Assembly (NCBI GenBank): GCA_029247265.1
Contig: JAQWLN010000045.1
Coordinates: 16,501 to 80,500 of the forward strand
Reading direction: 5' to 3'
Length of the DNA stretch: 64,000 nucleotides
From: Fuerstiella sp.
GTDB lineage: Bacteria; Planctomycetota; Planctomycetia; Planctomycetales; Planctomycetaceae
Shown: positions 20,732 through 30,651 of the stretch, in pieces
Numbering within the stretch: the first letter of the stretch is position 1
Layout: every line of letters begins with the position of its first letter
Notes under the pieces: model-generated
Databases searched by the model: none
Told to the model about the DNA's origin: nothing
The model's input: the letters and a program-made list of their open reading frames with translations, nothing else
Translations under genes and position numbers: made by a program

Positions 20732-21704
20732 TCACGAAGTCGCGACGTCCACCACGATGCGGCCTTTCGTATTTCCATCGAGCAATTCTGTAGCCGTCGG
20801 AATAACATCCTTCAAGGGAATGTGCGACGTAATGCGGTCGAGAGCGTCCACGGAAAGTCCCGATGCAAACCGTTGCCACGCCCTGTCCCTTAAATCTGGC
20901 GGACACATCACCGAATCGATGCCGATCAGTCGAACACCTCTCAGAATGAACGGCGCCACGGTGGTGGGCAGGTCCATGCCGTGAGCCAGTCCGCAGGCAG
21001 GAACGACGCCGCCACGGTTCATCTGCGACAACACATTCGCCAATGTCAATGAGCCAGCGACGTCGATCGCAGCAGCCCATCGAGATCGAGCCAGCGGTCG
21101 GGGTGCTTCGGCGAATTCAGCACGATCAATAACGTCGGTCGCACCCAATTCCCGCAGCAGCGAAGCTTCTTCGACTCGCCCGGTGCAGGCTGTCACAGAG
21201 TACCCTGCCCCGCTGAGCAGCATGACAGCAATACCGCCAACGCCGCCTGACGCTCCCGTCACCAGTACATTGCCGGAATCGGGACCCACGCCGTTTTCTT
21301 CCAATGCCAGCACGCAAAGCATCGCCGTAAAGCCAGCCGTGCCGATCGACATTGCCGTAGAAACCGTTAGGCCGGTCGGCACAGGAATCAGCCAATCGCT
21401 GTTCACTCGAGCGTATTCGGCAAAGCCTCCATCGTGACTTTCACCGACACCCCACCCAGTCAGTATAACGTCGTCTCCGACAGCAAATGCCGTCGCTGCA
21501 GACTCCACGACGGTACCGGAAAAATCGATCCCTGGCACCAACGGTGACCGCCAGCGCATCCTTGTAGTTCAGACTGGAATGCTGCACCTGCACGACGACG
21601 TCACCCGGCATCAGATCGTCGAGCGATAATGTCGCCATCTCAGCGTGATGCTCGTCTTTCACAGCAGTCACCCGGATCGCACGGAATTCTGAATCAGTCG
21701 GCAT
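20732..21704 (-). pseudogene. MDR-family oxidoreductase (acrylyl-CoA reductase AcuI/YhdH-like), frameshifted
   Basis: 21441..21704 gives N-term MPTDSEFRAIRVTAVKD...VQHSSLNYKDALAVT; 20732..21559 in another frame gives PLVPGIDFSGTVVES...GASGGVGGIAVMLLSGAGYSVTACTGR. Together one AcuI-like protein missing ~8-9 residues at the junction (~21550-21560). Confidence 0.85.
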
Positions 21705-21712
21705 GGGGCGCC

Positions 21713-22801
21713 TTAGTTAAACAGGAAGTGACAGATATCCCCGTCCTGCATGACGTATTCTTTTCCTTCGACACGCAGCTTACCGGCACTGCGGATGTCT
21801 TTTTCGTTCTTGTATTCGACCAGATCATCCAGTGTATAGACCTCGCAGCGGATGAAGCCTTTTTCGAAGTCCGTATGAATCACGCCTGCCCCCTGAGGTG
21901 CTGTTGCGCCAACGGGAACGGTCCACGCGCGAACCTCTTTTTCTCCGGCTGTGAAGTAACTCTGCAAGCCGAGAGTCCGGTAGGCTGCTCGTGCCACGCT
22001 GCCCAGAGCCGGCTCTTCCAGCCCCACGGATTCCAGCATCTCAGCACGGTCATCTTCGTCGAGTTCCGCGAGTTCCGCTTCAAACTTGGCGCAGACCGGG
22101 ACAACCTCGGCACCGATCTTCGCGACATGTTCCCGAACTTTCTGTACGTGAACACTTTCGCCTGTCACGTCGTTTTCGTCAACGTTGGCGATGTACAGAA
22201 TCGGCTTGGCCGTCATCAGCCCCAGACCGCGAACGATTTTGGCTTCATCATCGGTGAACTCCAGCGTTCGCAGTGGATGTTCTTCATTCGCATGAGTGCT
22301 GCAGCGTTCGATCACGTCAACGCGCAGCTGCGCTTCTTTATCCCCACCACGAGCCGCCCGAGCCGACTTCGGCAACGCGTTGCTCAGCGTTTCGAGATCG
22401 GCCAGCAGCAACTCTGTTTCGATGACTTCGATGTCAGAGATGGGATTCACATCGCCGGTCACGTGAGTCACATCTTCGTCCTCAAAGCATCGTACGACCT
22501 GCAGAATCGCGTCGACTTCCCGAATATGACTCAGGAATTTGTTGCCCAGTCCTTCTCCCTTGCTGGCGCCTTCCACGATGCCGGCAATGTCTACCAGCTT
22601 TAGAAATGCTGGAATGACTTTTTGTGGCGGAATGTATTTCGTGATCGTATCCAGGCGGCTGTCAGGGACACTGACAATGCCTTCGTTCGGCTCAATTGTG
22701 CAGAACGGGTAGTTCGCACTCTGAGCCGCCTCTGAGCACGTCAGCGCGTTAAACAAAGTGCTTTTCCCAACGTTCGGGAGACCAACAATCCCCGCTTCCA
22801 T
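21713..22801 (-). CDS. ychF: redox-regulated ATPase YchF (Obg-family GTPase)
   Basis: [47 protein letters not shown]...[31 protein letters not shown]...[33 protein letters not shown]. Confidence 0.98.
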   Translation of the reverse strand: MEAGIVGLPNVGKSTLFNALTCSEAAQSANYPFCTIEPNEGIVSVPDSRLDTITKYIPPQKVIPAFLKLVDIAGIVEGASKGEGLGNKFLSHIREVDAILQVVRCFEDEDVTHVTGDVNPISDIEVIETELLLADLETLSNALPKSARAARGGDKEAQLRVDVIERCSTHANEEHPLRTLEFTDDEAKIVRGLGLMTAKPILYIANVDENDVTGESVHVQKVREHVAKIGAEVVPVCAKFEAELAELDEDDRAEMLESVGLEEPALGSVARAAYRTLGLQSYFTAGEKEVRAWTVPVGATAPQGAGVIHTDFEKGFIRCEVYTLDDLVEYKNEKDIRSAGKLRVEGKEYVMQDGDICHFLFN

Positions 22802-23075
22802 TTTTCTACTTTCCCAAACGATTACTATATGTGTGTCCGGACTGACTACAGTCGGGGCGAGGATTCTAGCGAAAAGACGTCACATGCCAATTCGTAAAGC
22901 ATAGGGGCTGTGTACCAGCAACATGTCGATTCACTCGGCGGTAGCCGGATTTTCTCAGGCTTGGATTCGAAAATGATGTGATACTTTTTCACCTGGCAGC
23001 TACGTACCGGGGCGTACTGATCCGGAACGTGATTCGTGGACAAAACCACAGGTCGTGACGTGACGCCACACCACA

Positions 23076-24167
23076 TCATTTCCACAAACCAAGATCTTCG
23101 TAGACGGCTTCGTTGATCGCTCGATTCCGACGTTGGTGCTGCGGCTCACTGCAGAAGCCGTTGGCAGCCCACGCGACAACAAGCTTATGGACGGGATCAC
23201 AGAACGCCATTGCGCATCTGGCCCCGCCGTGACCAAATGTGTCGGGAGAACAATGCTTGCCAAAACCGTACGGAACCGTTCCTGTTCCGTACCGGTTTGA
23301 ATCAAGAAACAGTCCCAGTCCCAGGTCGATAACATGTTGCATCGTATCGTCAAATCTGCCAGTGCGGTGGGGAGACGTCATGTTCGCAACCGTTTCAGCA
23401 CGTAGTACCGTCTCACCAGATGAAGTCACTCCTTCGTCAAGCAACATTTCGTAGAAGCGTCCCAGTTCCCGCACCGGTCCTCGAAAGTTGCCTCCCGGTG
23501 ATGGCCGAGTCAGCCACGGTTCTGCGGAGTAGTCGCTCGTGGCGACGGCGCCCCGCTCTGTGACCGTAAACTCCGGAAGCCGACCGCTCAGCGTAGTCGC
23601 GTGATCGCCCGCAAGTCCACACCAGACGTCATCGATTCCCAACGGCGCCAGCAGATCTTCTGTAAGAATCGTGTCGAAGGAACGTTGACCGGAGTCCAGA
23701 CGCTGCAGAATTTCTCCCAGCAAAAACCATGTGCTCTGCGGCTGATAGGCACTGCCTAGATTGAGTGTCCCGATCGCACAGATCCGATCCAGAGTGTCAT
23801 TCCACGTGCAATGTGGCCATCCTGTTTCGATCAGTGGCATACCAGATGTATGGATGAGCAACTGTCGAGTTGTCACCTCTGAAATCGCGGAATACCGACT
23901 CTCAGGAATCAGTTCCGCAAGTGTCATGTCCAGCTGTACCCTGCCCAGCTCGCACAGCCTAAGAATAGCGGCGGCCGTAAGTGGCTTGGCGGCAGATCGC
24001 CACAACATCACTGTGGACGCCGTCATGCGATGTTTTGCTGTCGCCATGCCGAAGCCTGTGTCCAGAACACAGTGCCCCGCAATCGAAACATAGACCTGCA
24101 CCCCGGTATGCAGACTACGGTCGATCCCGTGCTGAACAGCAGAGGTCGTCTTCGAAAAGTCGCTCAC
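23076..24167 (-). CDS. beta-lactamase-fold serine hydrolase
   Basis: STVMLWRSAAKPLTAAAILRLCELGRVQLDMTLAELIPE...TTRQLLIHTSGMPLIETGWP; SxxK is SAAK. Confidence 0.88.
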   Translation of the reverse strand: MSDFSKTTSAVQHGIDRSLHTGVQVYVSIAGHCVLDTGFGMATAKHRMTASTVMLWRSAAKPLTAAAILRLCELGRVQLDMTLAELIPESRYSAISEVTTRQLLIHTSGMPLIETGWPHCTWNDTLDRICAIGTLNLGSAYQPQSTWFLLGEILQRLDSGQRSFDTILTEDLLAPLGIDDVWCGLAGDHATTLSGRLPEFTVTERGAVATSDYSAEPWLTRPSPGGNFRGPVRELGRFYEMLLDEGVTSSGETVLRAETVANMTSPHRTGRFDDTMQHVIDLGLGLFLDSNRYGTGTVPYGFGKHCSPDTFGHGGARCAMAFCDPVHKLVVAWAANGFCSEPQHQRRNRAINEAVYEDLGLWK

Positions 24168-24179
24168 TATTTCAGTGCT

Positions 24180-24773
24180 TCAAACAGGGAGACCACGATC
24201 TTTCCGAATCCGACCCACCTCAGCAAGAACACCATCGACAAGGATTGAATTTCTGGAAATCGCCACCAACTGCGTAAAGTTTGTCAGCACGTTGATGATG
24301 ACTGTCAGAATTGCCGCAAAAAAATGAATCTGTGCGCTCGTCATCCCCAGAGTTCCATCCAGAGACATCGGTGTCGCCGGATCTGCGACCGCCCCGAATG
24401 CGCCAACACTAATCAGCGACACGACACATAGAACCATTCCGCCCACCGTTCCATATTTGATCCGCTGATTCCGATCGTACCACGACGGATCCAGCGAATA
24501 GGCATTGCTGGTTTCCTCAATCCATCGCCCCGTACCCATGAAGTAAGTCAGACAAATGGCATGAACCAGCGTTGCGAACGTCAGCGCTCCCAGGCCGACA
24601 AGCATGTGCATGCTGACCTGTGATTGAGTGACCGTGTCAGGACTCCTGGCGTCGCCGATATTCAGTCCGAGCGTAACCGCCACCAGAAGGAAAATGATTG
24701 ACACGACCACAAGACTAAGAAAAATTCGTTTCACGAGCTGAACAGTGACTTCGAAGCGACTACGGATTGACAA
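24180..24773 (-). CDS. hypothetical membrane protein (about 4 TM segments)
   Basis: Several hydrophobic helices; overlaps the end of the upstream gene by 14 nt. Confidence 0.65.
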   Translation of the reverse strand: MSIRSRFEVTVQLVKRIFLSLVVVSIIFLLVAVTLGLNIGDARSPDTVTQSQVSMHMLVGLGALTFATLVHAICLTYFMGTGRWIEETSNAYSLDPSWYDRNQRIKYGTVGGMVLCVVSLISVGAFGAVADPATPMSLDGTLGMTSAQIHFFAAILTVIINVLTNFTQLVAISRNSILVDGVLAEVGRIRKDRGLPV

Positions 24774-25650
24774 GAGTCATCATGGTGACCTGCTTGATAC
24801 TCTGCTGAAAGGTCTGGCCATTGGATTCGATTGTCATTGCCATATCCAGGTCCAGTTGCGACTTGGCCACTCGCCCCATATCAATATTGAAAGCGACTTC
24901 GCCCTGTCCCGACGAACTGGTGAGCGTCATTTGAATCGGGGCGTCAGCCCTGGGAACGACTTCGATCTTCGGAATCACCTTGATTATCGCATTTCCTGCC
25001 CCGTCTACTTCCATGAACGTCATCTCTGATTTGATGTTCATGGTGCCAAAACCCAGTTGTACTGACTGCTGGCTGGTCCATGTATTTTGCAGAGCAACCG
25101 GCTGCCCCGGCAGCATGACGGCTGACTGCTTCATCATCTGTTCCAGAGACTTTTCATCCAGTGCCCCGGGGTTGCCCGCAGCCGACGTGCGTAGTGCATC
25201 CAGCAGCTGTGCGGGTACCTGAACGTCTGTAATTTTTCCGGTGGGATTCATCGTCACCTGGAACTTCTGGTTGACGATTTGTCGAAACATTTCGCCCATC
25301 GAATTGATGATGGGATTGTCGGATTTAACGTTGACGCTCGTGTCAAACTCGACCGGCCCCGCTGGCCCTCCCTCCATTTTCATAGAAATGCGGTCCACCA
25401 CCTGGTTCATCACAGTTTCACCGGCCGCCGAAGTACTCTGCACATGCCATGACATGTCCATCGTCTGATCCATCGACTGATTCACATCGTTGTCACCGAT
25501 CTTCATCTTGGTCTGCATTTTCTGCTGAACTTTGTACCTGACCACTTCCTGGGCACGAAATTTCCAACGCAGGTTCTCTTGCGCAGATGCATGATCGGGC
25601 TGCATTGATAAAGCAAGGAATGCCAGAGTCGCAGCGATGCGAAAGAACAT
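24760..25650 (-). CDS. secreted hypothetical protein (DUF6263-like)
   Basis: Signal peptide MFFRIAATLAFLALSMQPDHASA; WKFRAQEVVRYKVQQKMQTKMKIGDNDVNQSMDQTMDMSWHV...NPTGKITDVQVP. Confidence 0.7.
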   Translation of the reverse strand: MFFRIAATLAFLALSMQPDHASAQENLRWKFRAQEVVRYKVQQKMQTKMKIGDNDVNQSMDQTMDMSWHVQSTSAAGETVMNQVVDRISMKMEGGPAGPVEFDTSVNVKSDNPIINSMGEMFRQIVNQKFQVTMNPTGKITDVQVPAQLLDALRTSAAGNPGALDEKSLEQMMKQSAVMLPGQPVALQNTWTSQQSVQLGFGTMNIKSEMTFMEVDGAGNAIIKVIPKIEVVPRADAPIQMTLTSSSGQGEVAFNIDMGRVAKSQLDLDMAMTIESNGQTFQQSIKQVTMMTLVNP

Positions 25651-25795
25651 GGGTAACTCCGTTAAGACAGCGAACGTTTAGTTGAGGTGAAAGATGCGAA
25701 GTCGTTTGCTCCCTGGCAGCCATGGCAAAATCGCTCTCCGCGTTCCCCCCCAAAGTGTACAACAGAACAGCAAGACGGCTCAAAGCCAGAAAATG

Positions 25796-26248
25796 CTACT
25801 CACCTGCCTGCCGTACACCCACTGTTAACAACAGGTTTGCCCAAAGCGCCTGATCCCCCGTTTGTATTGTCAGAACATGGTCCCGGGAGGCCACAGCATC
25901 GTAGAAATCCCAGCGTTCGATCGGCTTCAGTTCAATCTTTGATTCTGCCGCAGACAGGATCCCGCGATACTCATTCCATGCAGGTGGATCTTCGTCCAGC
26001 TTGTAAGGATCATCATCTGGCATCCCCATCGTATTGACCGCCTCGATGGGAACGGCGCTCAGGAAAACTTTGAAAACCTGTGCAACGGTCACCAATCCGG
26101 GCGCCAAATTCAGGCTGACAAGTTTTGCGCCTGGCCCAATTGCAGATGAAGCCGGATAATTTCCGTCGGCAATCAGGATTTTTGAACTGTGACCGGCCTG
26201 GGCAACGATCGATGAAATTTCGGGATGTATCAGTTCTGATTTAAGCAT
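25796..26248 (-). CDS. RbsD/FucU family sugar mutarotase/pyranase
   Basis: MLKSELIHPEISSIVAQAGHSSKILIADGNYPASSAIGPGAKLVSLNLAPGLVTVAQVF. Confidence 0.9.
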   Translation of the reverse strand: MLKSELIHPEISSIVAQAGHSSKILIADGNYPASSAIGPGAKLVSLNLAPGLVTVAQVFKVFLSAVPIEAVNTMGMPDDDPYKLDEDPPAWNEYRGILSAAESKIELKPIERWDFYDAVASRDHVLTIQTGDQALWANLLLTVGVRQAGE

Positions 26249-26260
26249 TCGGAGTTCCTG

Positions 26261-26299
26261 TGCGGGACGGCCCGTAGGCCGATTCGAGCTGACGCTCGG
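26261..26299 (+). repeat. REP-like palindromic intergenic repeat, copy 1
   Basis: tgcgggacggcccgtaggccgattcgagctgacgctcgg; 36/39 identical to the reverse complement of 52066-52104; contains CGGG-ACGG-CCCG and CGAGC-TGAC-GCTCG. Confidence 0.8.
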
Positions 26300-26426
26300 A
26301 AGCTATTGGTCCTCGTCCATCGGTCACTGCAAAAATCGTGCAGGACATGCTGTCGAGACAAGAGTCTATCTTAAGGATATGGCGTCACGTTGAGAATCCT
26401 CAGGCGACGTTGATCCGCAACGCGTT

Positions 26427-27245
26427 CTATGACCGAAATACAGCCTTAAACGTTTCGATCGTCTGGCGAGCAGTTTCGTCGGAATCGGGTATCGGAAAGG
26501 CTTCGGCACAGGCGTACCCGTCGTATCCGATTTCCTGCAGAGCGGCGGCAATGGGTCCATAGTCCATGTGACCACGACCGGCGGCCTGACGATTGGAATC
26601 GACGAAATGGACATGGCCGATGTGTTTTCCCCCGTCGCGAATCCCATCAGCGATGTTGGCCTCTTCGATGTTCATGTGGAACAGGTCGGCCAGCAACACA
26701 ACATTGCTGGTGCTTAGTGGTGCCAGCAGTTCCACGCCCTCGGCCATTGTCGTCGCAAGGTTGGTCTCGTAACGATTCAGAGGTTCGTAGACCAGCGGTA
26801 CCCCATGACCGGCGGCGTGTTCACCCAGATCATTCAGGTTGTCTCTCAGATAGCCAAGGGCCGTGTCTTTGTCTGTGGTCGCATCCCATCGCCCCTGCAT
26901 GGAACCGATAATCGCAGGAGCCTTAAACGGGGCACCTGCGTCAATGATGCCTCGAATAAAGTCGCATGCCTGCGAGCGGCGACCTGCGTCAGCATCACAA
27001 AGGTTCAGACCATGAATCACCATGCCAGCGCCGGTGCCAACAGCAGCGAGGCTGAGGCTGTGTTTTTCCAGCAGCTCGGCGAGCGGTTGAGCGTTGATTG
27101 CCGCAGCCGACGGTGCAAACAACTCAACGGCGTCGAAACCAAGTGCAGCAGCTTTTTCGCAACCCGCGGCAACGTCGGCGTGAAAAACAAATGGCCCTTT
27201 TCGAGCTTCCTCGACGATGCTGATCGTCACAGCAGACTTGATCAT
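26427..27245 (-). CDS. TIM-barrel sugar isomerase (hydroxypyruvate isomerase/xylose isomerase-like)
   Basis: EKAAALGFDAVELFAPS...YEPLNRYETNLATTMAEGVELL...LADLFHMNIEEANIADGIRDGGKHIGHVHFVDSNRQAAGRGHMDYG. Confidence 0.9.
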   Translation of the reverse strand: MIKSAVTISIVEEARKGPFVFHADVAAGCEKAAALGFDAVELFAPSAAAINAQPLAELLEKHSLSLAAVGTGAGMVIHGLNLCDADAGRRSQACDFIRGIIDAGAPFKAPAIIGSMQGRWDATTDKDTALGYLRDNLNDLGEHAAGHGVPLVYEPLNRYETNLATTMAEGVELLAPLSTSNVVLLADLFHMNIEEANIADGIRDGGKHIGHVHFVDSNRQAAGRGHMDYGPIAAALQEIGYDGYACAEAFPIPDSDETARQTIETFKAVFRS

Positions 27246-27437
27246 AAAAAGAACTCTCAGCTAAGACTTTTTCAAGGTTCGTTCGAGTACTCTTGGTTGC
27301 AGGAGTCAGAATATTTCACAGCAGCCCCGGCCTTAGCGTGTTCTATTCCACTCTATTACACTGAACATGCAGTTCAATGTGACAAGCCACCGCTTCATCC
27401 ACCGACTTATGCGTGGTGGACTGGCGATGTGCCGGCA

Positions 27438-28760
27438 TCATTCATAAATCGGCAGGAACGTATTGAAGGCCGCTTCGCCGAAATCGCCGGGGTCATTGAA
27501 CCGCCGTTGCTGATCCAGTGATGAGATCGCTTTCGCCTGAGCGTCCGTCAGCTCAAAATCGAACACGTTGATATTCTCTTCCATGCGATCGCGACTGGAC
27601 GTTTTGGGAATCACAGCGGTGCCTCGTTGTACGCCCCATCGCAGCAGTACCTGAGCAGGCGTCCGTCCGACAGCGGTGGCAATATCCTTGACAACGGCAT
27701 GCTCCAGAACTGCCTCGGATGGGTCTGCCATGCCAAGACTGAAATAGCTTTGAGCCCCGAGCGGCGAAAAGGCCGTGTACGCAATTCTTTCCTGATCGCA
27801 GAATCGCAATAGTTTTTCCTGAGTCAGATACGGATGTGTTTCCACCTGCAGAACGCTCGGGCGAATTTTCGCATAGGACAGCAAATCCCGAAGTTGACTG
27901 GTGCCAAAGTTGCAAATACCGATATTTCGCACCAGACCGGACTTGGCAAGTTCCTCCATCGCCTGCCATGTGTCACTGACCGGAACACGGACTTCTTCGA
28001 TAGACGGTTCCTGAGCATCGGGATCAAAAAACCAACCCGGTGGGTAGGACTTTTCGAAAGGCACGAACCTTTGAGCGATGGGGAAGTGAATCAGGTACAA
28101 GTCCAGATAATCCAGTCCCAGATCTTCCAGTGATTTTTCACAGGCCGCCTGAACGTGTTCCGGAGCATGGTAGGTATTCCAGAGCTTGGAAGTGACCCAC
28201 AGGTCTTCTCGATCACAGACACCATCGCTGACCGCCTGAGCGATGCCCTGCCCAACTTCGGTTTCGTTTCCGTAATCACAGGCGCAATCGAGATGGCGAT
28301 AACCAACTTCGATCGCAGTACGGCACACTTCTGCAGTCTGGTCTTTTTCAACCTTCCAGAATCCGAACCCAACCTTGGGGAGTCTCGCCCCCCATTTCAG
28401 ATCAATTGTTTCCATAGCTTCGTGATAATCTCGTCTTTGTTCAATTGCGTTGGTTGAGCCGACAGCCTCCTGCGACAAGATCTCCGTTTTTGTGTCAGAC
28501 GATATGGAAGTGACCACGTCACCTTCCACGGAAACATCCTCTGGCACAGGTGCGTCAGTCTTCTCGGCAGGGGTGTCGGCAGCTGCGGGACTGGTCTTCC
28601 GGGCAACTGTCGCTTTTCGGGCTGCCGACTTCAGCTTCTGTTTCTTTCCTGCAGTTTTCTGTTTTGGCTGCCCCTTCTTCCTGGGAGCCGTTGCCTCAGT
28701 AGCCTGAGACGTCTTCCTGGACTTTTTGTTGGGCTTGGCAGCTTTTTTTTTCATGCTCAT
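27438..28760 (-). CDS. aldo/keto reductase with Lys/Ala-rich N-terminal extension
   Basis: Core LPKVGFGFWKVEKDQTAEVCRTAIEVGYRHLDCACDYGNETEVGQGIAQAV...DYLDLYLIHFP...RNIGICNFG...LLRWGVQRGTAVIPKTSSRDRMEENINVFDFEL. ATG at 28760 overlaps the upstream stop (ATGA). Confidence 0.88.
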   Translation of the reverse strand: MSMKKKAAKPNKKSRKTSQATEATAPRKKGQPKQKTAGKKQKLKSAARKATVARKTSPAAADTPAEKTDAPVPEDVSVEGDVVTSISSDTKTEILSQEAVGSTNAIEQRRDYHEAMETIDLKWGARLPKVGFGFWKVEKDQTAEVCRTAIEVGYRHLDCACDYGNETEVGQGIAQAVSDGVCDREDLWVTSKLWNTYHAPEHVQAACEKSLEDLGLDYLDLYLIHFPIAQRFVPFEKSYPPGWFFDPDAQEPSIEEVRVPVSDTWQAMEELAKSGLVRNIGICNFGTSQLRDLLSYAKIRPSVLQVETHPYLTQEKLLRFCDQERIAYTAFSPLGAQSYFSLGMADPSEAVLEHAVVKDIATAVGRTPAQVLLRWGVQRGTAVIPKTSSRDRMEENINVFDFELTDAQAKAISSLDQQRRFNDPGDFGEAAFNTFLPIYE

Positions 28761-30382
28761 CTTGCTCGAAATATCATCTTCAGATGGGTTGCGTTCATGC
28801 TTCGTCGTACTGGAATCCGTTTCCGGACCCCAGTGGAACTGCATCTGACCGGGAAGGACAACTGATTCATCCACAATTCACTGCCTGGATTACAAAAAAC
28901 GTAGGAAAAAGTGAATTGTAACGCCGACTTCTCAGTTTCCGAGCGGACAGGCCGTGCAACACGAAAACAGTTCGGATTCCAAGCGACCATTGGTCCGGTA
29001 AGGGCACTATTCGCCCGTATCACCCTGCCAGTACCACCCCGCCAATTGTCAGTCTGGAAGGGCGAGGCTGGCAGCCCGGCACCGTTGATCAGATTGGGAT
29101 TTGCCAGTTTGTGCCAGCCAAAACGCACCTGTGTGGGCGTCGCCACAGACTCGGCAGACACAACGATCACATTGCCATCGATCTCTGCCGTTGCATCAAC
29201 AAATTCCCCGGATTCGCCGGCAATCTGGAATTCCCTGAGCGGATTGCCGTCCCGGGAGTTCATACCGTCGGCGTGGGCAAACGTTAACCGTGCCGTGCTG
29301 CCGTCGATTTTCAGCGACTTATACAACGGACCAGAATAGGTCATGCCGCGTCGACCGTACGTCCCGGCCAGTGCCCATAGCGCCAGCCGATTGCCAACGT
29401 CCAGTTTGTTCCGCGGGTGAATGTCGGCAATGTTGTCCACGAGGTCGGTGGTTACGGCCATGCCGGTGTGAGGTATCTTCAGAGTGGCCACCTGAGCCTC
29501 CCACAACGCCGGTAGCTGGCCGGGCTCGTATCGTTCGCCGGACCAGGGTGCAATCTGTACAAAGTGAAAAGCCAGTTCGTCGTTGCGGAATTCTTTTCGC
29601 CAGCCTTCGATCAGATCTTTCATCTTGTCCGCATAAGTCAGCTTGTTCTTGCGAATGACGTTGGTTTCGCCCTGATACCAAATCGCCCCCTTCACGGCCA
29701 CGTTCGTCAGCGGAGCGATCATCCCGTTGTACATACCGCCCGAATTCCCGCCTTTGATTGTCCATGGTTCGATTGGCGAGCCACCCCACGAACTGTTGAT
29801 CAGCCCAATGGGTACGTTCAGATCATCGTGCAATCGTTTTCCGAAATAATATAGCACCGCCGAGAATGTTGGCACATTCTCGGGTGTGCAGGCTTTCCAC
29901 TTCGCGTTCACATCATCCGCAATCTTGTCTGCCTGAACCTTGGGCACGTGAAACAATCGCACGTCAGCATGATCGGCAGCTGCGATGGCCTCAGCGGATC
30001 CCGTGGTGTTCTTCAACTGCCATTCCATGTTGGACTGACCAGAACCGATCCAGACTTCGCCGACCAGTACGTCTTCCAGATCAATCGTATTCTTCCCGAC
30101 AACTCTGATCTGTCGGGGCTTTCCGTCCGCTTCCTGTGCCTTCAGTTCCACCAGCCACCGCCCTGCCCCGTCGGCAACAGTCTTCTGCGTCTCCTCAGCC
30201 AGCGTCACCGTGACTTCTTCACCTGCCTCTGCCCAACCCCAGATGCGCACGGGCTGATCGCGCTGAACAACCATGTGGCTGTCCAGCACGGCTGGCAATT
30301 TGACGTCACCTCTGACGGCACATGTGTTGATAAACGATGCAGCAAGCAGGGAAAATGCAGTTGGCAGGAAGTAACATTTCAT
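28757..30382 (-). CDS. sialate O-acetylesterase
   Basis: Signal peptide; VKLPAVLDSHMVVQRDQPVRIWGWAEAGEEVTVTLAEE...GEVWIGSGQSNMEWQL...GLINSSWGGSPIEPWT...GAIWYQGETNV...NLINGAGLPASPFQTD. Confidence 0.93.
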   Translation of the reverse strand: MKCYFLPTAFSLLAASFINTCAVRGDVKLPAVLDSHMVVQRDQPVRIWGWAEAGEEVTVTLAEETQKTVADGAGRWLVELKAQEADGKPRQIRVVGKNTIDLEDVLVGEVWIGSGQSNMEWQLKNTTGSAEAIAAADHADVRLFHVPKVQADKIADDVNAKWKACTPENVPTFSAVLYYFGKRLHDDLNVPIGLINSSWGGSPIEPWTIKGGNSGGMYNGMIAPLTNVAVKGAIWYQGETNVIRKNKLTYADKMKDLIEGWRKEFRNDELAFHFVQIAPWSGERYEPGQLPALWEAQVATLKIPHTGMAVTTDLVDNIADIHPRNKLDVGNRLALWALAGTYGRRGMTYSGPLYKSLKIDGSTARLTFAHADGMNSRDGNPLREFQIAGESGEFVDATAEIDGNVIVVSAESVATPTQVRFGWHKLANPNLINGAGLPASPFQTDNWRGGTGRVIRANSALTGPMVAWNPNCFRVARPVRSETEKSALQFTFSYVFCNPGSELWMNQLSFPVRCSSTGVRKRIPVRRSMNATHLKMIFRAR

Positions 30383-30651
30383 CGGTGGGTCTCGGTTGGG
30401 GGATGGAAGAACAGATAGTGGACGATAAAACGGACAACGTCATCGCAGATTCGACGCTGAAGTCAACTCATCACGTTGTCAAAACAGCCAGGACCGACAC
30501 ATGGCTGCACGACCAGACTCAGCTCAGCAACTGCCGGCACAGAGTGCGATGATCGTTGGCGATGATCCGGGGACAAGCTGAGAGCGTGAATGGGATTCGC
30601 CTGTCCGCGGGGCGTCTGCAGCCTGCCACCTGCTCTTCGTTTGGCACGCCT

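Noticed and set aside
28761-28874. Start of the aldo/keto reductase at 28874
   Set aside because: Would overlap the sialate esterase ORF by 118 nt; ATG at 28760 gives an ATGA junction and ATG at 28415 gives the family core.
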